From assembly GCF_003640545.1 (NCBI RefSeq), contig NZ_CP025121.1:248001-312000 (forward strand): a DNA stretch of 64,000 nt, written 5' to 3'. A program made the position numbers and the translations under genes. The notes below the pieces were generated by a model. That model saw only the letters and a program-made list of their open reading frames with translations. It ran no database searches and was not told the origin of the DNA. The DNA is from Candidatus Phytoplasma ziziphi. Lineage in GTDB: Bacteria > Bacillota_I > Bacilli_A > Acholeplasmatales > Acholeplasmataceae. This document shows positions 27,551 through 34,722 of this stretch, piece by piece; position 1 is the stretch's first letter, and each line of letters begins with the position of its first letter.

Positions 27551-28666
27551 ATGAATAATAATAATTTTTTTAAAAAATATTTAGCAATTATAATCATTAT
27601 TATCGCAGTTTTTGTTGGTATTGGTATTTATTACAAGACCAATAATTCTTTAAAACAAGAACAACAAGAAGATCCTAATTCAGAATTTTTTAAAAAAAAT
27701 CCAACTACAAAAGTTATTAAAGAATTAATTGATTTGAGAGAAAGAGAAAAAAATAAATTAAATGATATTTCTTCTAATCCTTTATGTAGAGAAGATTTAA
27801 AAAAAGAAATATTAGAAATTTTAAAAAATAATAATTGTATCAAAGAAAATATTATTAATATGTGTCGAAAAACTGATCTTTTTAATAGTTTTTCTAAAAA
27901 AGAACAAGAGGATTTTGTGGAAAAAAGATATATCACACATTTAAACAAAGATATAGAAAATTTAACAAATACATATAATAAATTACCTCATAATTTTTTA
28001 TATAAAAAAATTATTTCACCAACTAATTTCAAAAAAATCAAAACTTATATTCTTTCAGAAACCGATGACAAATCTTTATTACCAAATAATCTTTCCCAAG
28101 AAGAAAAAATAAAAATCGATGAAATTAGAAAATCTCAAGAATATGATTTAGGAATTTTAAAAAAATGGAACTCCAAAATCGAAAAAGAACAACAAGAATG
28201 TGATGATTTTCATCTCAAAATTAAAGAAATTCAAGATAAATTTCCTTCATTAAAGTCTCAACAAACCAAGTTAGAACAAGATAAAGAAGCCAAAAACCAA
28301 ACCATCCAAAACCTTCAATATCAATGTGGCGAAATTAACCCATCTTATGCAATAGTGCTTAAAAGAAGATATAATATTGAAATTCAAAACCCTAAAACCC
28401 CAAATAAAGTCGAATCAGAAAGATTACAAGCTCTAATCGATAAATTACAAACCGAAAAATCAAAAATAATTGGCGAAATCGAAAAAATTGAACTTCAAAT
28501 CGGCAAATTAGAAAACAAACAAAGTTCTCTAACAGAACAACTAGAACTCGCCGAAACCTTTAAAAAAGGATTAAAAGAAAAATTAAATAATTTATCAGAA
28601 AAATTTAAAGACTTAACTATCTCTACCCTCCAATCCCTCTACGAAATCGCCTCAGCTGAGGAATAG
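27551..28666 (+). CDS. coiled-coil protein, first gene of the SVM effector operon
   Basis: 371 residues from ATG 27551, chosen because RBS GGAAAGGA ends 10 bp before it and the upstream in-frame ATG at 27479 lies in the promoter. One membrane anchor (about 9-28), a lysine-rich middle and a C-terminal coiled coil shared with the 25805 gene. Ends LQSLYEIASAEE; this end recurs as relics upstream of four other SVM genes. 24 bp separate its stop from the effector gene, with the hairpin CCTCAGCTGAGG spanning the last codons, so the two are co-transcribed and possibly coupled. No known family; outside-facing by topology. Confidence 0.7.
   Translation: MNNNNFFKKYLAIIIIIIAVFVGIGIYYKTNNSLKQEQQEDPNSEFFKKNPTTKVIKELIDLREREKNKLNDISSNPLCREDLKKEILEILKNNNCIKENIINMCRKTDLFNSFSKKEQEDFVEKRYITHLNKDIENLTNTYNKLPHNFLYKKIISPTNFKKIKTYILSETDDKSLLPNNLSQEEKIKIDEIRKSQEYDLGILKKWNSKIEKEQQECDDFHLKIKEIQDKFPSLKSQQTKLEQDKEAKNQTIQNLQYQCGEINPSYAIVLKRRYNIEIQNPKTPNKVESERLQALIDKLQTEKSKIIGEIEKIELQIGKLENKQSSLTEQLELAETFKKGLKEKLNNLSEKFKDLTISTLQSLYEIASAEE
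28442..28611 (+). repeat. direct repeat shared by two coiled-coil genes, copy 2
   Basis: See 26419-26588; offset 2,023 bp. Confidence 0.8.
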
Positions 28667-28690
28667 ATAAAATAAAGGAGTTATTTATTA
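28636..28690 (+). promoter_or_regulatory. conserved junction in front of an SVM gene
   Basis: CTCTACGAAATC, the palindrome CCTCAGCTGAGG (28650-28661), a stop codon, then AAAGGAGTTATTTATTA and ATG. Equivalent blocks precede the SVM genes at 5595, 13677, 15713 and 30488. Confidence 0.65.
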
Positions 28691-29050
28691 ATGTTTAAAT
28701 TAAAAAAACAATTATACTTATTGAAATTAGTTTCATTTATTTTTTTAGGATTATTAATATTTAAAAACAACAATTTTTTATATGCTTTCCCTGGAATAGA
28801 TTTAGATGCAAGAATGATGCAACTAACAGAAGAAAGAGATAATTTATTACAACAGTTACATAATAATTTTAATAATTTAAATTTAGATAATGCAACACGT
28901 TTAATTAGAATGCAAAATATCACAGCTTCCCTAGATCGAGTTTTAGAGCAAATAAATTCAATAAATCAACAATTAATTCTCAGAGATCAATTTCAACAAC
29001 AAAGAACAAATAGCACCTTAAATCAACAAAATAATAATGAAAGAAATTAA
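28691..29050 (+). CDS. SVM-type secreted protein (candidate effector)
   Basis: The 119-residue product starts MFKLKKQLYLLKLVSFIFLG, with the signal ending near FLYAF (about residue 32). The mature part of about 87 residues is two long amphipathic helices (RMMQLTEERDNLLQQLHNNF and RMQNITASLDRVLEQINSIN) joined at NLNLDNATRL, with a polar Q/N tail. Paralogue of the gene at 5236. Such small, cysteine-free, helical SVM proteins include known plant-targeting effectors; the helical-hairpin shape and length resemble phyllogens (SAP54/PHYL1), but identity is not established here. Last gene of the operon from 27551; terminator follows. Confidence 0.88.
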   Translation: MFKLKKQLYLLKLVSFIFLGLLIFKNNNFLYAFPGIDLDARMMQLTEERDNLLQQLHNNFNNLNLDNATRLIRMQNITASLDRVLEQINSINQQLILRDQFQQQRTNSTLNQQNNNERN

Positions 29051-29073
29051 AATGATTAATTTTAATTCTTCAT

Positions 29074-29102
29074 AAAGACCCCTTACAGGGTCTTTTTTTT
29101 AT
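29074..29102 (+). terminator. terminator of the SVM operon
   Basis: AAAGACCC / GGGTCTTT with loop CTTACA, then TTTTTTATTT. Confidence 0.82.
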
Positions 29103-29140
29103 TTAACAACACACACAACTTGGAAAGGAAACAAAAAACT

Positions 29141-29296
29141 ATGTTAATAAAAAAAATCTTTCAATCTCTACCTAGTAATCTCATTTTTTTCGTCATCACC
29201 TTACTTTCATTTATTCCAATTATCACCATTTATTATGTCATTAAATTCTACCTTTTAACCATTAAACTAAGCATTAACCAACTAAAACAAGAATAG
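29141..29296 (+). CDS. small membrane protein, 51 residues
   Basis: MLIKKIFQSLPSNLIFFVIT continues as a hydrophobic segment and ends INQLKQE. RBS GGAAAGGA is 11 bp before the ATG, which argues that it is real. One membrane helix. It may be the leftover start of the Panacea-plus-membrane module whose second copy lies at 32673. Confidence 0.45.
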   Translation: MLIKKIFQSLPSNLIFFVITLLSFIPIITIYYVIKFYLLTIKLSINQLKQE

Positions 29297-29338
29297 TGGT
29301 TCAATTTTATCAATATTTAACCACGAAGCAACCCAATC

Positions 29339-29590
29339 ATGTGGAAATTAATCAATACTTAGTTAACTAAGTTAAACAACAACCTTAAAACTATAAGTGA
29401 TTATTTCTTTACTTATCAAAATCAATGGTTAAACTTAGGTTTATTAACAATTATTTTATTATTTCTTCCCCATTTTTTATATCTAATTGATTTTCTTTTT
29501 AAATGTCTTTATCATATAATTAAATTTATTTATTATTTAGGAAAATATCTTTTTTCATTATTAAAAAAAATTTTTAAGAAAGGTAAATAA
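29339..29590 (+). pseudogene. small PMU membrane protein with early TAG stop
   Basis: Same gene as the intact 84-residue one at 32938, but codon 8 is TAG (MWKLINT then stop) where the intact copy has TGG. The rest is open (LTKLNNNLKTISDYFFTYQN, QWLNLGLLTIILLF and on to KKIFKKGK) and ends 2 bp before the exonuclease gene. A single-base nonsense mutation. Confidence 0.8.
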
Positions 29591-29592
29591 CC

Positions 29593-30231
29593 ATGCAAAT
29601 CAAACTATCACAACGTACCAAAGAATGGTATCAACACCGCAAACAATATATTAACGCTTCCGAAATTGCTTCCATTACGGGGTTAGACCCTTTTCGTTCC
29701 ATGGAACAGTTAGTTCATGATAAACTCTTTGGTACCACTTTTACCACTAATCAATATACTCTCCATGGCCAAAAAATGGAACCTATCGCGCGACAGTTTT
29801 TCATACAAAAAACCAATTTAATTTTCGAAGACACCATTTTCACTGATGATCAAGTTAACCTTTTTTCCGCATCTTTAGATGGATACAACAAACAACATCA
29901 AGCTGTTTTAGAAATTAAATGTCCTTTTGTTAATGAAAACCAAGAAGTCTCATCCGCTTGGACTAGTTTTTTAACCAATCCTCATTTAGAAAATATTCCT
30001 CAATACTACTGGGCCCAAGTTCAATGTCAACTTTATTGTAGTCAAGCTAAATTTGCTTACTTTTTGGTTTATTTTAACGACCAAAACTATCATGTGGTAC
30101 GAATTTATCAAGACAATAACTTCATTAATAAAATGATTGCAGATGGTAAAAAATATTTAGAATTACTACACAAATCCAAACAAGAATTATCACAAACAAC
30201 TTATTTAAAACGATTAAGTAAATTTAAATAA
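29593..30231 (+). CDS. YqaJ-type phage exonuclease, copy 1
   Basis: The 212-residue protein has the lambda-exonuclease/YqaJ fold: NASEIASITGLDPFRS near the start (family: iTASdi..ilG.nP), then HGQKMEPIARQFF, and the PD-(D/E)XK core with SASLDGYNKQ (catalytic D) and VLEIKCPF (E-x-K). A late helix reads YYWAQVQCQLYCS. It resects DNA ends to create single strands for annealing by a partner such as SSB. In a PMU it suggests phage-style recombination. It is about 85% similar to the copy at 33195, by eye. Confidence 0.9.
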   Translation: MQIKLSQRTKEWYQHRKQYINASEIASITGLDPFRSMEQLVHDKLFGTTFTTNQYTLHGQKMEPIARQFFIQKTNLIFEDTIFTDDQVNLFSASLDGYNKQHQAVLEIKCPFVNENQEVSSAWTSFLTNPHLENIPQYYWAQVQCQLYCSQAKFAYFLVYFNDQNYHVVRIYQDNNFINKMIADGKKYLELLHKSKQELSQTTYLKRLSKFK

Positions 30232-30244
30232 TAATTAAAACTCT

Positions 30245-30273
30245 AAGACCTTCAAATTGAAGGTCTTTTTTTA
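30245..30273 (+). terminator. terminator after YqaJ copy 1
   Basis: AAGACCTTCAA / TTGAAGGTCTT with one-base loop, then T-run. Same sequence as the one after YqaJ copy 2. Confidence 0.85.
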
Positions 30274-30472
30274 TGCCCAAATTTCAAACCAAATTGGTTC
30301 CTTAGAAAGTAAACAAATAATGTACGAAGGAATGTTATCTGGTACCATCAAATTAAGAGATTCAATACAGTGTGATTATGATGAAACCTCCACAAATCGT
30401 CTATTCGGCTCCCCCCCTTTCCGAACTTCAAAAACTCTACGAAATCACCCCATCCGAGGGATAAAAAATTAA
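30274..30472 (+). pseudogene. 3' relic of the SVM-operon coiled-coil gene
   Basis: The last codons before the SVM gene read PLSELQKLYEITPSEG in one frame, matching SLYEIASAEE of the 27551 gene; the body is gone and other frames here are accidental. Confidence 0.5.
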
Positions 30473-30487
30473 AGGAGTTATGAATTA

Positions 30488-30832
30488 ATGTTTAAATTAA
30501 AAAAACATTTATTTTTATTTCAAATAATTTTATTTATTTTTTTAGGATTATTATTTGTCATTGACAATAATAAACAAGTAATGGCCATAGATACTAACAA
30601 TAATAATTTAGTTTGGCAAAACATCACTAGAAATAACAACAAGATGCGCGAATACACAACAGAAAGAAACAATATAATTGAATATATACTGATGACCGAC
30701 GAACAATTACAACCCCAACGTCTCCAAAATTTAATAATGCTTCGAGATAATTACAACGAATTAATTCGTAATTTAGAACAACAAAACAATTTATTTTATC
30801 ACATTATCAATAATAATAATCGCAATCATTAA
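30488..30832 (+). CDS. SVM-type secreted protein (candidate effector)
   Basis: The 114-residue product starts MFKLKKHLFLFQIILFIFLG, with the signal ending at KQVMA (about residue 34). The mature part (about 80 residues) is asparagine-rich with two helices (NNKMREYTTERNNIIEYI and LQNLIMLRDNYNELIRNLEQ) and a polar tail. RBS AAAGGAG 12 bp upstream. Distinct from the 28691/5236 pair but with the same architecture. It lies between two copies of the membrane-protein/YqaJ module, so it could be lost by recombination. No promoter inverted repeat remains upstream. Confidence 0.85.
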   Translation: MFKLKKHLFLFQIILFIFLGLLFVIDNNKQVMAIDTNNNNLVWQNITRNNNKMREYTTERNNIIEYILMTDEQLQPQRLQNLIMLRDNYNELIRNLEQQNNLFYHIINNNNRNH

Positions 30833-30847
30833 CATATATCCACATAT

Positions 30848-30877
30848 AAGATTCTCTCTATGAGAATCTTTTTTTGT
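30848..30877 (+). terminator. terminator of the SVM gene at 30488
   Basis: AAGATTCTC / GAGAATCTT with loop TCTAT and T6. Confidence 0.85.
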
Positions 30878-30983
30878 TGTAATTTATACAAAGATATTTG
30901 ATAATTCAAGTAGTCAATAAATAAATAAAAATAAATAACAAAAAGTAAAAGAAAACAAACATAAACTAAAGGAGTGGGTAAAA

Positions 30984-31265
30984 ATGCAAGCGCAAGATTA
31001 TTTAGGCATAGTTGCTATTATAGTTGATATCTGTATTCCATTAGTTTGGTTATATTTAGGACATAAGTTTCTAAAAAATCAACAAATAAATCAACAAGAA
31101 TATGAAAAACGACAACAACAAGAAAAACAAGAATACGAAAAAAAACATCAAGATCATTCATACGCAAAGTATTTTATTTTACACAATTTTATAATAAAAT
31201 CCACATCTAAGGAGGTGTCACCAAATTATGCGTTCAACCAAAATTCCCTTTATTTAAATATTTAA
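30984..31265 (+). CDS. small membrane coiled-coil protein
   Basis: The 93 residues have one membrane segment (about 8-28), then QQ/EK-rich helix with the repeat QEYEKRQQQEKQEYEKKHQ. RBS AAAGGAG 8 bp upstream. The last 40 residues (from about 31150) overlap the strong ribosome site and start of the next gene, so the true end may have been lost. No family recognised. Confidence 0.5.
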   Translation: MQAQDYLGIVAIIVDICIPLVWLYLGHKFLKNQQINQQEYEKRQQQEKQEYEKKHQDHSYAKYFILHNFIIKSTSKEVSPNYAFNQNSLYLNI

Positions 31266-32611
31266 AATATTTAATAATTATTTTAATAACAATTTTTATT
31301 TCATTTTATATTTTTGCGCAACCATATTTTCACTGTCACCACAAGTTCCCTATAAAACTAGCTGAATACGAAGCCATTAAACAAGAATGGTTGACAACTC
31401 AACCAAAACTCAAACGTTATGATATCAGAGTTTCATCAAGGAAAGATATTCCTAAAATTTTGGAATATTTTGAAATTAAAATGGAAACGACAAACATATC
31501 GATAACACCTTCATATAACCGTAGTGCCGACAAATACATTGATTTGTATTTAAAAAAACCACCAGAAGGTCTCTTAGGTGTTTATTTTAAATCAAGATTT
31601 AATCCTTTTAATGAAGAATATCCCGTTAAAGACAATGAATATACCTTAGAAGACCTTTTAAAATACGAAATCGCCATTGAAGAAGCTTTTGTCTTTTGGG
31701 ACGCTAATGTAATTCTTAACGAAATAGAACCTGAAATCAATTTAATAGAAACCAATATTTTTGCCGACCAAATCCAAAACAAAGAAAAAATCATTAATGA
31801 TTTTTTAATTAAAAATAATGTTATCAAAGAACCAATAACCATTAAATTAGGCTGTTATAACGCTACCCCTAATACTGGTTTAGTTTTACTTTTGCCGAAA
31901 AAAACCTTAAATAATCTCAATAAAACTGAAATAGATGCTATTTATTTTGACGATGGTATTAGAATTTTAAGTGTTTCTCCCCAAACCAAAATTACTTCAG
32001 AAAGTATAGAAGATTTACTACAACTTTCCAATGGTGCTAAAAACATCTATCTTTTTACTTTTGATATCTACAAAAAAATAATAAAAATTGACCTTCCCGA
32101 CTCTGAAAACCCTTATGAAGCTATTCGCAATTGGAAAAGAGATAATAACTTTTATAATTTCGAAGGAAAATATAACCAACGCCTAATGCGATTTCACGCA
32201 GACATTGAAGTGAAAAAAGAATCTATTATTGATAAAAAATTTGATCTATCAACTGACGTTACAATAATAGAACATATTTTTGAAACTAAAAATACAATTT
32301 ATTACATCATCTGCCAAGATTTATCATTTAAACTTAATTTGTTAGACAACTATCACACTCAATATTTAAATTGGCTAAAACAATGTTATATCCAATATAA
32401 CGGTTATTATACAGTTAATGAAGTCCGAAGTAAAATCGGTCGTTCTAACAAAACCCTTTATGATGAAAACGGCAACACCCATTATTATACATATCAAGAG
32501 GGTTGGATCTATGATAATTGGCAGATTGACGGTGTAGAATGTGTTGATAAAAGATATTATCAATTTTTAGATACTACTCCGCCACCCAAAAAACCCAAAG
32601 AATTAAATTAA
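31228..32611 (+). pseudogene. PMU membrane-anchored surface protein, frameshifted at the start
   Basis: A near-perfect ribosome site AAGGAGG (31209-31215) precedes ATG 31228, whose frame reads MRSTKIPFI and stops. With one A fewer in CCAAAATT it would read MRSTKFPLFKYLKYLIIIL, a membrane anchor, and run to 32611. That agrees with the anchor of the homologue at 55798. The long open frame has only non-ATG starts as read (TTG 31391). The outside domain shares PPEGLLGVYFKSR, YTLEDLLKYEIAIEEAF.FWDA, FDDGIRIL and NGAKNIYLF with the 54898 and 8739 genes. It then has about 190 extra C-terminal residues. Unknown function. Confidence 0.65.
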
Positions 32612-32632
32612 TTTTTAATTCTTTTTTTATTA
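32598..32632 (+). terminator. terminator overlapping the stop codon
   Basis: AAAGAATTAAA / TTTTTAATTCTTT around the stop of the preceding gene, then T7. Confidence 0.7.
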
Positions 32633-32672
32633 CAAAAATTTAAATTCAAAAAAAAGAAAGAAGGCAAAACTA

Positions 32673-32954
32673 ATGAAAGATCAAATTAAAAAATTAGAAA
32701 AACAAATTAAAAATAAAAAGGAAATAAAAATGACAAACCAAAAAAAAGAATTTAATATATTTGATATCGCTAAATATCTTTTAGACAATTGTCTTCAAAA
32801 ATATGGGAGCGGTATTACACAAATACAAAAATTATTATATTATGTGCAAGGAGAATATTTAATTCGTTATTACAAACCATTATTTAATGAAGAAATTCAA
32901 TTTTATCAATATTTAACCACGAAGAATTCAAATTATCATGTGGAATCTATTTAA
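32673..32954 (+). CDS. truncated Panacea-domain (DUF4065) protein
   Basis: 93 residues; an internal ATG at 32730 is also plausible. NIFDIAKYLLDNCLQKYGSG, TQIQKLLYYVQGEYLI and KPLFNEEIQFYQY match the start of the Panacea domain (D.a.yil.......it.lkLqKLlYyaqg..l...g.plf.e.i.aw.yGPv). The domain is cut at the point where GPV would come, and the frame then runs into the next gene. Panacea proteins are phage-associated antitoxins/adaptors (SocA-like) that neutralise diverse toxins. No toxin candidate of recognised type is adjacent. A scrap of the same end (TTCAATTTTATCAATATTTA) survives at 29300. Confidence 0.65.
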   Translation: MKDQIKKLEKQIKNKKEIKMTNQKKEFNIFDIAKYLLDNCLQKYGSGITQIQKLLYYVQGEYLIRYYKPLFNEEIQFYQYLTTKNSNYHVESI

Positions 32955-33192
32955 TACTTGGTTAACTAAGTTAAATAATATTCTTCATAAAATAAGTAGT
33001 TATTTTCTTATTTATCAAAATCAATGGTTAAACTTGGGTTTATTAATAATTATTTTATTATTTATCCCTCATTTATTATATTTAATTGATTTTATCATTA
33101 AAACTATTTATTACCTTTTCCGTTTATTTTATTATTTAGGTAAATATTTGATATTATTAATTAAAAAAATATTCAAGAAAGAAGAAAAATAA
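32938..33192 (+). CDS. small PMU membrane protein
   Basis: 84 residues; MWNLFNTWLTKLNNILHKIS is followed by a strongly hydrophobic stretch with two membrane segments and a basic tail KKIFKKEEK. Its start overlaps the end of the Panacea fragment by 17 bp, and YqaJ copy 2 follows 2 bp later, so it is probably translated by coupling. Intact version of the nonsense-mutated copy at 29339. Holin-like in size and topology, but that is a weak guess. Confidence 0.6.
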   Translation: MWNLFNTWLTKLNNILHKISSYFLIYQNQWLNLGLLIIILLFIPHLLYLIDFIIKTIYYLFRLFYYLGKYLILLIKKIFKKEEK

Positions 33193-33194
33193 AA

Positions 33195-33836
33195 ATGCAA
33201 ATCAAAAATTTAAATCAACGTACCAAATTATGGTACCAACACCGCAAAAAATACATCAACGCCTCCGAAATCGCCTCCATTACGGGATTAGATCCCTTTC
33301 GTTCCATGGAACAATTAGTCCATGATAAACTCTTTGGCACGACTTTTACTTCCAATCAATATACTCTTCATGGACAAAAAATGGAGCCAATCGCACGTCA
33401 ATTTTTTATTAACAAGACTAATCTAATTTTTGAAGATACTATTTTTACTGACGATCAGGTTAATCTTTTTTCTGCTTCTTTAGATGGTTACAACGAACAA
33501 AACAAAATCGTTTTAGAAATAAAATGTCCTTTTGTGAATGAAAATCAAGCAATATCATCCACTTGGACTCAGTTTTTAACTCATCCTCAACTCGAACATA
33601 TCCCTCAATACTACTGGGCCCAAGTCCAATGTCAACTTTATTGTTCCCAAGCAACATTTGCCTACTTTTTAGTTTATTTTAATGATAATGATTATCATGT
33701 AGTCAGAATTTACTTAGACAATAATTTTATTACCAAAATGATTCAAGATAGTCAAAAATACTTAACTCTTTTAACCAAAGCCAAAAACGAATTAGAAAAA
33801 ACCACTTATTTAAAACAATTAAGCAAAATCAAATAA
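33195..33836 (+). CDS. YqaJ-type phage exonuclease, copy 2
   Basis: 213 residues, same order as copy 1 at 29593: NASEIASITGLDPFRS, HGQKMEPIARQFF, SASLDGYNEQ, VLEIKCPF, YYWAQVQCQLYCS. All catalytic residues are kept in both copies. Codons differ at many third positions, so the duplication is not recent or has been diverging. Acts on DNA ends in recombination. Confidence 0.9.
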   Translation: MQIKNLNQRTKLWYQHRKKYINASEIASITGLDPFRSMEQLVHDKLFGTTFTSNQYTLHGQKMEPIARQFFINKTNLIFEDTIFTDDQVNLFSASLDGYNEQNKIVLEIKCPFVNENQAISSTWTQFLTHPQLEHIPQYYWAQVQCQLYCSQATFAYFLVYFNDNDYHVVRIYLDNNFITKMIQDSQKYLTLLTKAKNELEKTTYLKQLSKIK

Positions 33837-33851
33837 TTAATTCATACTTTT

Positions 33852-33880
33852 AGACCTTCAAATTGAAGGTCTTTTTTTTA
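33852..33880 (+). terminator. terminator after YqaJ copy 2
   Basis: AGACCTTCAA / TTGAAGGTCT, T8. Duplicate of the one at 30245. Confidence 0.85.
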
Positions 33881-33913
33881 TACCCAAATTGAAAATTAAA
33901 GGAGAAATCAATC

Positions 33914-34552
33914 ATGAAATTAATCGTTTTCGAAGGACTTGACGGGAGTGGAAAAACTTCTCTTATTCACGCCCTTCAACCCCAATTAAAAACCCCTCAT
34001 CAACTGTATCAAGGTTTAGGGAGTAGTTCACTTGGGAAGGAAATTAGAGATTTATTTTTAAATTTTCAACAAGTAGATTATATCACTCGTTTTTATTTAA
34101 GTCTGGCTAATATGTCTCAAATCCAAGCGGAATTAATTGTTCCTCAATTAAAAAATAACCAATTAATTATCTTAGACCGTTGGTTACCATCTACTTATGC
34201 TTATCAATTATTTCCCTTTTCTAAGGAAAAGAAACAACTTTTACCTTTAAAAAAGATCTTTAAGATAAATCATGAAACTATCTTAAAAAAACCTGATTTA
34301 TTAATTTATTTAGACATTGACCCTCTTATCGGAAGAACCAGAAAGAAAAATCAAAAAAACCATCAAAGAGATCTCATTGAAAGACAATCATTAACTTATT
34401 TTCAAAATGTTCGCCAAGGATATGATCATTATATCACTCATTATACTAGTGGAGTTAATAAATTAATTTTAAACGGAAGTGATTCTATCAAATCTAATGT
34501 CAAACAAATTATTAAACAAATAGGAGTACTATCAAATGGCGATCATAACTAA
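33914..34552 (+). CDS. tmk: thymidylate kinase
   Basis: 212 residues; phosphorylates dTMP to dTDP for DNA synthesis. Motifs: FEGLDGSGKTSLI (P-loop, residues 5-17), the DRW motif LDRWLPSTYAYQ (about 95), and the lid IGRTRKKNQKNHQRDLIERQ. PMUs carry their own tmk, and phytoplasmas typically hold several copies. RBS AAAGGAG 8 bp upstream. The end overlaps a tiny downstream frame by 17 bp. Confidence 0.93.
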   Translation: MKLIVFEGLDGSGKTSLIHALQPQLKTPHQLYQGLGSSSLGKEIRDLFLNFQQVDYITRFYLSLANMSQIQAELIVPQLKNNQLIILDRWLPSTYAYQLFPFSKEKKQLLPLKKIFKINHETILKKPDLLIYLDIDPLIGRTRKKNQKNHQRDLIERQSLTYFQNVRQGYDHYITHYTSGVNKLILNGSDSIKSNVKQIIKQIGVLSNGDHN

Positions 34553-34685
34553 AAAGACCTGCCAAAATGGCAATACTTACATCTATTTTTCTAATGGAAA
34601 AATCAAAACCATTCATAAAGATGGCATCATTACCTGGAAAACAAAAAGAATTTTTAAAACTAAAAAAACCAACAAAAGACCTTAA
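34536..34685 (+). CDS. very small basic protein, 49 residues
   Basis: MAIITKKTCQNGNTYIYFSN continues GKIKTIHKDGIITWKTKRIF and a lysine-rich end. RBS TAGGAG 9 bp upstream inside tmk, and the stop lies inside the terminator stem, a compact arrangement typical of a real gene. Beta-strand pattern; unknown function. Confidence 0.55.
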   Translation: MAIITKKTCQNGNTYIYFSNGKIKTIHKDGIITWKTKRIFKTKKTNKRP

Positions 34686-34703
34686 TTTAAAGGTTTTTTT
34701 TAT
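34674..34703 (+). terminator. terminator after tmk operon
   Basis: AAAGACCTTaa / tttAAAGGTTTTTT stem-loop with T-run, somewhat imperfect. Confidence 0.6.
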
Positions 34704-34722
34704 TTAAAGAAAGGAATATCAA

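Noticed and set aside
30257-30472. 71-codon frame with start in the YqaJ terminator
   Set aside because: It starts inside a terminator hairpin; another frame of the same stretch carries the conserved LYEI relic.
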